Below, in pieces: positions 23,470 to 33,099 of a stretch of 64,000 nucleotides of DNA. The position numbers and the translations under genes were made by a program. The notes beneath the pieces were generated by a model. That model was not told the origin of the DNA. It searched no databases and saw only the letters and a list, made by a program, of their open reading frames with translations. Position 1 is the first letter of the stretch; each line of letters starts with the position of its first letter. Source of the stretch: Cyrtodaria siliqua (taxonomy: Eukaryota > Mollusca > Bivalvia > Adapedonta > Hiatellidae); NCBI GenBank assembly GCA_037043455.1, contig JAWPHD010001292.1, positions 186,001-250,000 of the forward strand, written 5' to 3'.

Positions 23470-23877
23470 CCCCCCCCCCCGACATTGGGCGGAAAAACTC
23501 ACGTTCGTCGCACTTCCACGCACTTACAACATGCGAGTGAGTAAGGACACAGTACGTGAGCAGCACGTGTAAGTACGGCCTCCGTACGATAACGTGGCAA
23601 TCGCACGGAGATCGTACGTTGTAAGCAAGTTGTAAGCACGTACAACTCACTTACCATGTGTGCAACGTACGATGCACGCAACCGCTCACGGCCAGGCGTG
23701 GCGTGCGGGCCACGTACTTACACCTTGCGCAACCGTGCGAGTGACGTGCGTTGACGTACTCTCTCCCTGCTCTTGCCACTCCCTCCCCACGTTTTCAGAA
23801 AAACGTGGCGTCCGTGGCCTCCCCAAAAAACGTACGGACTAAAAACACGCACGGTGGGTTGTGACCGGGCCTGTACC

Positions 23878-23945
23878 TTAAACTGCGAAAAACCTTTGCA
23901 CAATTGTATTATCGTAACCCCGAAATTAATGTGATGGTAAATAAT
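23878..23945 (+). mobile_element. RT C-terminal fragment, right part of split element
   Basis: Starting at the TTA that closes the Harbinger element, the plus strand reads KLRKTFAQLYYRNPE. This is the RT segment that directly follows ITKRLL in other copies (compare ITKKFLNQGYLYHKLKTFAQ at copy C). About six residues are missing at the junction. The match ends near 23,945. Confidence 0.75.
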
Positions 23946-24340
23946 ATTGACATTATAGACATATTCATTGTGACGTTTGACTCCGATTGAGTCCTAAGAC
24001 TTAAAATCAAAACAGATTTTAAACGCTAGGGGTCTCTGCAGTACCTTGATCTTAAGACTAGCCCGTAACAGCCCAATAACAAACCTCACTGAACCACCAA
24101 AGAGCTGAAGTTTCTATAGTCTGTAAAACTATGAGTATATATGCTGATCCTAAAAGTACCAAACATACAAGTTTAAGCTCGCACATAGCATGCACGTTAT
24201 GTTACTAAAATAGTAAAGCCCTAATATAAATGATATGTTTTTATTTAAGATACTATGTTTTCTCTCACTCAATACAGTTGCAGTATTAGTTACTGAACGA
24301 TAGGACCGTCCCATTAGTCATGTTAGTTGTAAATAATATG
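23946..24340. other. Intronic, no exon seen
   Basis: I searched this stretch for TM2-TM6 of the receptor and found none. Confidence 0.5.
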
Positions 24341-24496
24341 TTCGCAGTTTCTTTGGAGAAAAGTGTGTATAGTTTTCGGATTTTTTGTCGTTAGGTGCAT
24401 ATCAAGTAGGAGAGAAGTGTGTAATTTTTTCAGGTTTTATGTCGTTAGGTTGGTATGTTCGCAGTAAAATAGGAGAAAAATGTGTATGTTTTTCAG
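24341..24496 (+). repeat. Splice-acceptor region repeated three times
   Basis: Three imperfect ~60-bp copies of TTCGCAGT...GGAGA(A)AA(G)TGTGTAT...TTTTCAGG-TTTTATGTCGTTA lie head to tail. Two keep a TTTTTCAG|GTTTTATGTCGTTA acceptor (exon starts ~24,434 and 24,497). The first has TTTTCGG. The downstream-most is taken as the real exon start. Confidence 0.7.
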
Positions 24497-24624
24497 GTTT
24501 TATGTCGTTATGTGGGTATGAACTATCGCTGGAATTGTATGCTTGGATAGTCGTCTTTGTTTTGCCAATAAACGCTGCTCTGAATCCGTTTCTGTATACG
24601 ATATCCTCAGTTCAAAAGAAAAAG
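24497..24624 (+). CDS. TM7 exon of GRL101-like GPCR
   Basis: 128-nt exon between TTTTTCAG and AAAAG|gtaggc. It reads GFMSLCGYELSLELYAWIVV, FVLPINAALNPFLYTISSVQ, KKK. ELYAWIVVFVLPINAALNP-x-LYT is the seventh helix of LGR/GRL101-type receptors, with the NPxxY-like NPFLY motif, followed by a basic juxtamembrane segment. A class-A GPCR couples to G proteins at the plasma membrane. The phase fits the next exon at 25,017. Confidence 0.85.
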
Positions 24625-25016
24625 GTAGGCTTGTAGTTGTTACTGCCTTGTTTTCTTTCTATTATAGTTTATAAAGTATTTTCATATGTCAGCCAAATGT
24701 ATGCCACAAACAGACCGAAAGTAATTACACTGCAAGATAGGGAGCATGTCAAAAAGACAAGGTACTATAGGAAGCGTATACCTAACGATTTTCAAAACAA
24801 TGCCCATGTTAACCTTACGTCTAGAAAATGACGTTTTAAACAATTCATTTTCCTTCAAGTTGTTAATAGGGGCTTTTGTTGTCGCAGAATGTTTACAAAA
24901 ACTCCTTCGTTTTTTTGCCACTTTCCAAACTATTATTGTTTAAGAGGTACACACTTAATATTATACTGATGCAATTAACGAGTTGATAATGCACGATTCT
25001 TTTCCTATTTTTTCAG

Positions 25017-25047
25017 AAATCGGTAGATTATAAAACAGGAGAATCAG
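25017..25047 (+). CDS. 31-nt microexon, receptor cytoplasmic tail
   Basis: TTTTTTCAG precedes and gtatgt follows. It encodes KSVDYKTGES plus one base. Joined to the exons on both sides the frame is continuous (QKKK-KSVDYKTGES-DDVTTKAF), which is strong support despite its size. Confidence 0.75.
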
Positions 25048-25499
25048 GTATGTCTTGAACAGATAGTGAATGTATTATAAAGACATATGCATAAATGCAA
25101 CGTGCAAACCAAGGTATTTTTGTACATGCAATCATTACCATAGAATCTAATCTCAGTGAGTTGGTTTATTTAAATACTCAGATGGGCGTAGCCTATCGAG
25201 GTGGTTATATAACCAACGAGCAGAGACATACTATATCTGTATTGTAGAATGATGTACTTAGTGACCATTTCAGAATAACTACAATAGTTCTCTAACTTCC
25301 ATTTATTAGAAATTAGAGCATAGGAATAGCTCCACCCCGTATGTTATTCTAAAATAAACGATTTAATGTTTTGCATGCATCAAAAGAAATTTCACCAAAC
25401 ATACTACAAATACATATACGCTAACGATGAAACACATTATTCTTGATATTCCGTGAATTGTCCTTAACGTTATTCGGCCTTTTGTATCCGGTTTATAAC

Positions 25500-26360
25500 T
25501 CATGCCGTCTAACACTATTCATTAATATATCATGTCAGTTGTCGTGGCGTCTAACGCCGTTCACCTACATCAAGTCGAATGTCATGACGTCAAACAACCA
25601 TTACTATGTCCACCATTTTCTGTTTTTTATTCATAACTTTTTATTCATCATTTTAATTAATGTTTGTTTCTGTGCGTGTTTGGGTTGACTGTGGTCCTTG
25701 AATGCAACATTTCCTGTTCGACTGAATATCTACTTTTATTATGTCGGATGTCATAACGTCTGAAAACGTCCACCTATATTATGCCGAATATCATGACGTG
25801 TTATATCACCCCACCATATACCACTACTATATCACGTTGGCAGGCATGACTTCTAACACCCTTTGCCTAGATCTTGTCGGTCGCCATTCTGCTTACCACC
25901 CTTCACCTATAAATTGATGATCATCACGACGTCTAACAGCCCTCACCTAAAGCAAGTCGATCTTCATGACGTATAACAACCCTCACATATAGCAGTTCGG
26001 TGATCACTACGTCTAACACTCTTCATCTTTATAATGTTGGTTGTCATGACGCTATAAAACCACTTTCCTATAGTAACCGGACGTCTAACACATTCATCTG
26101 TATCGTGTATGTTGTCGTGACGTCTATCACCCTTCATATAAATTATGTCGGTTGTCATGACATCTAACACCATTCATCTATATCATTTCGGTTGTCATGA
26201 CGTTTAACACCCTTCAACTACATCATGTCGGTTGTCATGACTTCTAATACACTTCACATATATCATGTTGGTTGTCGTGGTTGCCTTATAACCTTCATCT
26301 AGAGCATGGCGGTTCTCATGACGTTTAACACCCTTCACATGTATCATGTCGGTTGCCAAT
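25500..26360. repeat. ~40-bp minisatellite in the last intron
   Basis: Roughly twenty diverged copies of GTCATGACGTCTAACACCCT TCACCTATATCATGTCGGTT. Unit length about 40 bp; copies vary by several substitutions and small indels. The 25,443-25,688 and 25,964-26,173 frames are readings of the array. Confidence 0.85.
25645..25735 (+). mobile_element. Short retroelement tail (copy D)
   Basis: GTTTGTTTCTGTGCGTGTTT...GTTGACTGTGGTCCTTGAATGC...CATTTCCTGTTCGA...ATCTACTTTTATT matches only the last ~85 bases of the shared 3' tail. It interrupts the 40-bp minisatellite. Confidence 0.6.
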
Positions 26361-26611
26361 ATAAAACGCATAAGATTGAAAATCAGTTATTAATTAAATA
26401 GGTATTGCTGCTTTATTCTGTACGTTTGGGTTCTCAGCAAATATAGAAAACAATGGTTTTGAATAATATGTATTTAATGTGTCAGTGTCACATGTTAGCA
26501 GTACATATTTCTTTGTTTAAAGACAATTTAAATGTGTAAGGAACCCATGCACGTGTATCAACCTTTTAGCTAGTGTTAATTATACCTCAAACCTGCCTGT
26601 CTTATTTACAG

Positions 26612-26751
26612 ATGATGTCACGACGAAGGCATTCCTGCAGATTTATAACGACATGACACGGGAAGGAACTTTTATATATGTACCTGCGAACCAACAATGC
26701 AGCATAAAACTTTCGCAATTCCTGACTACCAACAGAACAACACACAGCTGA
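26612..26751 (+). CDS. Last coding exon of GRL101-like GPCR
   Basis: Acceptor CTTATTTACAG. Reads DDVTTKAFLQIYNDMTREGT, FIYVPANQQCSIKLSQFLTT, NRTTHS, then TGA (26,749-26,751). This is the cytoplasmic C-terminus. Frame and phase fit the 31-nt exon upstream. No lesion in this exon. Confidence 0.75.
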
Positions 26752-27690
26752 TCAAAAGACGACATTGAAAACTGTCATGAGAAAAACATTTGTCAACTGG
26801 ATATATTGGTTGAGAAATGGTAAACCATAAAATATGGCATAGCAAACGAATATAGGCCCGTTTGATTAGATATTTTAATGTTGCTGTGTTTTTATGGTAT
26901 AACGATATCGTGCTTGAATCGTAGTTGAAAGTTTCGAGACCTTGGGCATCTAACTTACTCCGACTGTTTAGGCCTATGTACTGGTCATGTAAATCAATTG
27001 CTCGATATATTGATTAAAGTGTGATGAGACCGGCTTTATAAAATAATAAACCTTAAAAATACTTCAAATCAAATTCGTATGAGTTTCAAATCAAAATCGT
27101 GTGAGTATTAAATCAAATTCGTATGAGTTTCAAATCAAATTCGTATGCAGTCACAAGCCAATATTTGATTTTCAAACATACGTGCATTTCATTGGGAGTG
27201 TTAACTCTGATTTGGTTTCTGGGCCAAATGTACGAAAATCGTGTTCTATTTTCCAAAAGCAACATATAAAACGTAAATTAATTCATATTCTACTGATGAA
27301 GATTGTATGTTGAACATTAGGTGAAGGTTAACATTTACTCGATCGTGTTATGTGTTATATGGCTGCAGTTATAACTGTAATGTATCTACATGGTGAAGTG
27401 TTAATATTATATTACTATTCAGTAAATCTAGGCTGAACTCATGGTACAAGTGTAGGTTGTCATGTAACCGAACTTTTATGAAGTGGTATCTCTGGTACTG
27501 GTTATTAGTACTTCAAACCATGAACTTTTGTTTCTTTCTGTGTGTGCTTTTTCGATGATACTTTCATCCATAACCGAACTTTAATGAAGTGGTACTATCT
27601 CTGGTACTGGTATTAGTACTTCAAACCATGAACTTTTGTTTCTTTCTGTGTTGCTTTTTCGATGATACTTTCATACATTTTCAATAAAAG
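26752..27690 (+). other. Probable 3' UTR with two duplications
   Basis: Follows the receptor stop codon and ends at AATAAA (27,683-27,688). Holds four copies of a ~24-bp unit CAAATCAAATTCGTATGAGTTT (27,061-27,148). It also holds a ~115-bp tandem duplication (27,466-27,570 and 27,573-27,680; TAACCGAACTTTTATGAAGTGG...GATGATACTTTCAT). Confidence 0.5.
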
Positions 27691-28167
27691 AAAATATATT
27701 TGTGCTATATGATCAAATTATAGTGTTGTATGGATGGACTAAGAAAGGTTAATCGAGGAGTATTATGTTAGAGAAACGGTGTGAATAGGGTCTTAAGCGA
27801 TTCTTCTGATTCCCATACCAAACTTACGACGACTGCGCTGTCATGAACACCATAGTTTAATTTGTAGAAGATGTAGATATTTCGTTTCTTTATTGATGCC
27901 CATCAAAGAAACCTAACGTATGATCGGAATTCTAAACAAATATACTTTCTCGCTATTCTCTTAATTAAAGAATCGATTTGTCATTAGCACCATCGAGTCT
28001 AATTTATATTGATGTAAACAGTTTATTTCTTAATGGGGCTGATGTTCAGAACTGAACCAGAAGGGAAGAAAACAACTCAATACTGAGAGATCTTTAAACA
28101 AATATGGTGCATGTTATGCATAACAAATATACCGTTACCATCGTGTCCGACACCGAAGTCGGGAATA
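27691..28167. other. No gene seen
   Basis: AT-rich spacer; nothing supportable. Confidence 0.4.
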
Positions 28168-28616
28168 ATAAAACTAACTTCTTGATGTTTGTCTTTAATC
28201 TTGTCTTGTCGTGCCGTTCGTGGTTTATTCTCTTGTTGCTCTGGCTTCTGCCAAGTCACTGAGTACATAATTTGTGGCTTTCTAGGTTTTTTTATTATAT
28301 ATGCATGATCATTTATGTGTTTTGTTTGTTAGAGATTATAACCTGACTGTGATATCTTTATTTACACTGTCTCGTTTATTAGGATGATAAAAGGGTAAGA
28401 GTGAGGTTTGGTGCACCCTAGAACCTAGTTTAAAACCCTAGACGCCTTTTTTGCCACTGACCTTTCCAAAGTAGTAGCCCTATTATCAACCCTTTTGTGT
28501 TTGTGATGTCTTATTTTGCCTTTTATTCATCTTTAAAGCTGTTCTTTGTTTCTTTGTATTTGTGTTGACTGTCGTCTTTGAATGCTAATTTTCCTGTACA
28601 ATTTTATATCTACTTT
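28168..28616 (+). mobile_element. Retroelement tail, older (copy E)
   Basis: Runs from CTTGTCGTGCCGTTCGTGGT through TTGGTGCACCCTAGAACC to TCCTGTACAATTTTATATC, co-linear with copies A and C but more diverged and with small deletions. Directly followed by copy F in the same orientation. Confidence 0.75.
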
Positions 28617-28639
28617 TTCTTTTTACTCATGTAAACAAT

Positions 28640-28905
28640 TCATCGTGTTTTCATGGGATGACAGTAGGGTAAGTGTGAGGTTGGTGCACCCTAGAACCGG
28701 TTTAAATCCCCAGTGGCCTACTTTGTCACTGACCGTTCCAAGGCGGTAGCCTTATTGTCAACCCTTTTATGTTTGTGATGTCGTTTACTTTTATTATTAC
28801 TTTTGCCTTCTTGTTTGTCTGTTTGCATGTTTGTTTCTGTGTTTTTGTGGTTGACTGTCCTCCTTGAATGCTACTTTCCCTGTCCGATCTTTTTATATTT
28901 CTTTA
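28640..28905 (+). mobile_element. Retroelement tail, younger (copy F)
   Basis: GGGATGACAGTAGGGTAAGTG through AACCGGTTTAAA to GATCTTTTTATATTTCTT (28,905). Close to the consensus and truncated at a different 5' point from copy E. The 28,803-29,180 frame is a reading of the tail plus flank. Confidence 0.85.
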
Positions 28906-29414
28906 TCAATAGACGCTTTTTTTTTCTTGTTTGTGTTATATATTTCTCCACATCGAAAGGAAAGGACAACTATAAGACGGAGTTGTGCATTGTCATCGTA
29001 TACCCTTTAGACAATATACATAGCCGTTTGGAAATTGATTTTAAGTCGTTCTCTTTAAAACCAAATGTTTCAAACGTGTCTGCGTATCATACGATGATGA
29101 TACATAACTACAATATAACGATGGTTCTCCACAGGTTTTTGCGGGACCTTTTTGCACTGTGTTTAATGTTTGTCAGCTAAAGTTGTCCTAAAGAGAAGCC
29201 CCGATTAAAATGAAGAACGGAAATCAAAGGCGCAGTAACACATACACGTGTACACAAATGTAATGATGTACGTCGGTTCCTTCATACATTGAAGTTTGCT
29301 TACCTAACACCCTAAAAAATTTGATTGTCTGTCATCATGGTCATAAGACAGATGTTTTAAATAAGTGTTTTCTGGTTGACTGTTTTCTGGGACTACTACA
29401 GTTCCTGTGCGACA
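28906..29414. other. No gene seen
   Basis: No supportable feature. Confidence 0.4.
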
Positions 29415-30035
29415 TGTGTATATTACTGTATGTAACTTTGTTCCACATGTGTATCTTACTGTATGTAACTTTGTTCCACATGTGTATCTTACTGTATGTA
29501 ACTTTGTTCACATGTGTATCTTACTGTATGTAACTTTGTTCACATGTGTATCTTACTGTATGTAACTTTGTTCACATGTGTATCTTACTGTATGTAACTT
29601 TGTTCTACATGTGTATCTTACTGTATGTAACTTTGTTCTACATGTGTATCTTACTGTATGTAACTTTGTTCACATGTGTAACTTACTGTATGTAACTTTG
29701 TTCTACATGTGTATCTTACTGTATGTAACTTTGTTCTACATGTGTATCTTACTGTATGTAACTTTGCTCTACATGTGTATCTTACTGTATGTAACTTTGT
29801 TCTACATTTGTATCTTATTGTATGTAACTTTGTTCTACATTTGTAACTTACTGTATGTAACTTTGTTCTACATTTGTATCTTATTGTATGTAACTTTGTT
29901 CTACATTTGTAACTTACTGTATGTAACTTTGTTCTACATTTGTATCTTATTGTATGTAACTTTGTTCAACGTTTGTATCTTACTGTATGTAACTTTGTTT
30001 TACATGTGTATCTTACTGTATGTAACTTTGTTCTA
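29415..30035. repeat. 33-bp minisatellite, about 19 copies
   Basis: Tandem CATGTGTATCTTACTGTATG TAACTTTGTTCTA with three early units shortened (TTCACATG) and a later block with CATTTGTATCTTATTG variants, showing local homogenisation. Because 33 is divisible by three the array is open in all copies and gives a spurious 152-codon frame (YMCILLYVTLF repeated). Confidence 0.95.
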
Positions 30036-31511
30036 AATGCAAGTGTTTTGTTTCTATTTAAGGACATTGTTGATGCACATCTTGAATTTCGACACAAAAT
30101 GTAACTGACTTTGATTCAATGCTTGAACGTCTAAGTCGAACTGTTCCTTTTGTCATAAAGACGACAATGCTGATTCAATACTAGAAATGCCAATATAGTA
30201 TATAATTATTTATACTTTCATCATGTTCATATTGTGCCGTTTACTTTGGCACTGGGATTGGCAAGGCCCGATATTGAACGTTGATATGGAACTACGTTCA
30301 TCTGTAAAGAAACGGAAACTCCCAGTATCAAAATAAAAGCAGTTGATCATTTTGCGCCAAACAATCATACGCAAAAAAAAAATCAAACAAAATGACACAA
30401 TACAAATTCCATTCAGTGCCATAGAAATACCACAACCTCGATGCAAATAGTAATCTAGCAATGTATGTCGATCAAAAGCAATATGAAAGTGTACAGAACA
30501 AAGGTTATTGAAATTGAATAGCAAAAAGTAACATGGAACGAGTTCATTTGGCAAAGGATCACGAGCGAGTGATCGTCAAGAGCCATACGCATTTTCCGTC
30601 GTCCTTTGCTAAAACAACTCGCTCCAAGTTATATTTCGCCATACAAATGCAATAACCAATCGTATTGGACGTAGGTATGTAAATAATTGAGCATTAAGTG
30701 CTTTTAGTATACCCGGTACTAACAACGCAGTAGTTCACAACGTTGATCTATGAATGGTTATATAACGTAAAAAGATGAAAAATATTGCACGCGCATTTAG
30801 TGAGTGTGTTTTTTTACTCTTAATGTATTGTACTTAGATGTTGTTGTCACCTTAGTTTTCATGGACATATTTTTATTTAAAAATATCGATAGTGTTTAAA
30901 AATATCGATACGTGTTTGTACCGAATTTATTTTTAAATCAAATAACTCTTTTCGCTTATATTAGACTATTATTGATTTTAATTTTCAATTTAAAACATTT
31001 TATTTGATTTGAATGTTTACTTTTGAACATTCCATAATAAATGATATACAGGTATATCACATGATAATGAAGCTTAAATACCTGTGTAATTCATACTTGT
31101 CAATATTTTTTTAATATTGAAAACTCGATAATTTTATAAAGAGGATGATAATAGAGAACATAAGCTACGATAAATAAATTCTAGGTTAAAATTAAAAACT
31201 CAACATAATTGTGTCTTCATTTCTTTATAAAAACAATTAGAGATTTGTTTCTACAACAACTATGGAACATGTGTAATACTAAAAATACCATAAAGCTGTT
31301 AGATTAATTCAGCAATAAGCATGATCAATTTATTTGTTACGTCATGCTCCTAAATATGTCAGAATTTGTTTACATTGTTACTCATCTACTAATATTGGAG
31401 CGTCTTGATTTTTGTCAAGGCATAGTATTGACAGATAAATAGTCTCAAACCATGGTTTATTAATTGTATTTTCTCTAACAAAGAGATTCAATCAATAAAA
31501 CAATATAACAT
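30036..31511. other. No gene seen
   Basis: Very AT-rich. The 114-codon minus frame at 30,210-30,554 has no domain. A doubled TTTAAAAATATCGATA lies at about 30,877-30,911. Nothing else stands out. Confidence 0.4.
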
Positions 31512-31741
31512 TCAACAGAAATGTTCCGTAAGTAATCCAACATAGTAGTAACATATATAATCAAAATAATGTCTCCTTCCACTCCGCTGGTCCACCAATT
31601 CAACAACTCCAGGCTCATTATATTTAATCTCTATGTTGCCATTTTGATCTCCTAAGGCTAACATACTGATATCAATATTTACATCGTCAAGAACACGGTC
31701 GCATTCAAAACCAAGTTCTGAAGTCTCAAATAGCACTGCCT
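31512..31741 (-). CDS. Orphan terminal exon, unknown protein
   Basis: Minus-strand frame of ~75 codons after an AG-ended candidate acceptor (GTATAGGCAG). It reads LFETSELGFECDRVLDDVNI, DISMLALGDQNGNIEIKYNE, PGVVELVDQRSGRRHYFDYI, then a hydrophobic end and TGA. Composition (acidic, balanced hydrophobics) looks like a real protein in a region where other frames do not. No family recognised. Could be the last exon of a gene extending to higher coordinates; I see no upstream exon. Confidence 0.35.
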
Positions 31742-32208
31742 ATACACGACGTGTTTACACAAATCGAAGAGGAAATGTAGCAGTCAACTAAATAACAAAC
31801 AACAGTGGTTACAAGGCTAAATAAGATGCAGTGTTCGAAAATGTATGGACCACATCTTGCGCTATGTCACACTTCTGGAATATATAAATAAGAACATGCA
31901 ATCATTTTCTTATCTTCGGTGTAAATGTACACCCCACCGAGGCGTTATTCCACCACAAAAGGTCTTTACTTCCACCACATCAACAGTTAACGTATGAAGA
32001 TGGTGACATTGTAAAACTATATAACAGAGAAGAGCACTACGTTATCTTAATTATCAATTTTGTCAATATATGGCCTTATTAAATAATGGACAATATAATG
32101 ATATGGTCCAATTTATTCATCCTTAATCGCATTAATCCGTTCAGTTTAATAAATAATACTTTATTACTTCTTTGAAAACGTTATATAGTGTAATAATGTT
32201 AAGATTTT
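31742..32208. other. No gene seen
   Basis: AT-rich spacer. Confidence 0.4.
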
Positions 32209-32782
32209 AAAGGGAATGTAGCGACACAGCCAACAAATCTTTATTATTGAGAGTTCTGAAAAACTTGGAGACTGGTGAAAGAATTATCAAAATCGGATGG
32301 TAAACAAAGAAGATATGATCGTTTGAAGGTTCCGTTAAAACGGATATGGAAGCCGCCATTTTAGAGCTATGACATCACAGTTCTAAATGAACATAAATGG
32401 AATATTGATAAATATGAACATTTACTCATTTATAGGGGCAAAAATTAATGTAACTGTATTAAGAATATGTATAACTAATGGCAAAAATGCTATAAATGAC
32501 CAGTTAAGGAGTTTGCATTCATTTGCAGTGATTTGTTTTGCTTTAAATGATATTTATCAATATTCCATATATGGTCATATTTATCAATATTCCATATATG
32601 GTCATATGGAACTATGACATCATAGTTTTCAAAATGGCGGCTCCCATGTCCATTTTAGAACAACCTTCAAATGGTCATATATTTTTTGTTTATCATCCGA
32701 TTTTGATAATTCTTTCACCTTTTTGCAAGTTTTCAGATCTCTCAATAAAACAGCTGTTTAGCTGTATCGCTACATTCCCTTT
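32209..32782. mobile_element. Long-TIR MITE, ~575 bp
   Basis: About 180 bases at each end are inverted copies. The left begins AAAGGGAATGTAGCGACACAGC and runs through GGTGAAAGAATTATCAAAATC to GCCGCCATTTTAGAGCTATGACATCA. The right is its complement with scattered changes, ending at TACATTCCCTTTT. The centre contains two 26-bp tandem copies of ATATTTATCAATATTCCATATATGGTC. No coding capacity. Confidence 0.85.
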
Positions 32783-33099
32783 TAGAAATAGTTACATGAA
32801 TGCAACATGCAGATGTGTGTATTGTAAACCAGCTATGTGTGCTGTACTGTTTGACTTTTAAAAGTTAATAGTGTGTGTCAAAAGGTAAAAGTGGGAGGTA
32901 TGTAACAGGACAAGGAGAGTTTTGATCTAATCTATGATGCGACTTAAATAACCTTTCTGGATATATTTTACTTACTAAATGATCTATAGGGTCCTATAGA
33001 AACCACAGCGTCCGAGCGCAATGGCATCGTAGGTCCGCACTGTACCGCAAACAAGGACTTGAAACTACAATGAAAGAGACATAAAACAACAGAAACGGT

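Larger units (their letters stand above)
17077..23877. mobile_element. PIF/Harbinger transposon, 6.8 kb
   Basis: Bounded by imperfect terminal inverted repeats: GGTCCCAACCCGCCGT near 17,083 and, reversed, GGTCACAACCCACCGT near 23,866. TTA flanks both sides (17,074-17,076; 23,878-23,880), fitting the 3-bp TWA target duplication of this superfamily. Both subterminal ~450 bp are unusually GC-rich and packed with CACGTGCG/GTACGT words (17,080-17,530; 23,480-23,850), likely transposase-binding sites. Inside are two convergent genes, a MADF-domain protein (plus) and a DDE_Tnp_4 transposase (minus), the standard PIF/Harbinger pair. It sits inside a Penelope-like RT fragment inside a receptor-gene intron. 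Confidence 0.9.

Noticed and set aside
28803..29180. 125-codon ORF
   Set aside because: Its first half is retroelement tail; no domain in the rest.
29415..30035. Regular spacing suggestive of a CRISPR array
   Set aside because: Units are contiguous tandem repeats without unique spacers, in an animal genome.
30210..30554. 114-codon minus-strand ORF
   Set aside because: AT-rich, no family signal, no splice or promoter support.
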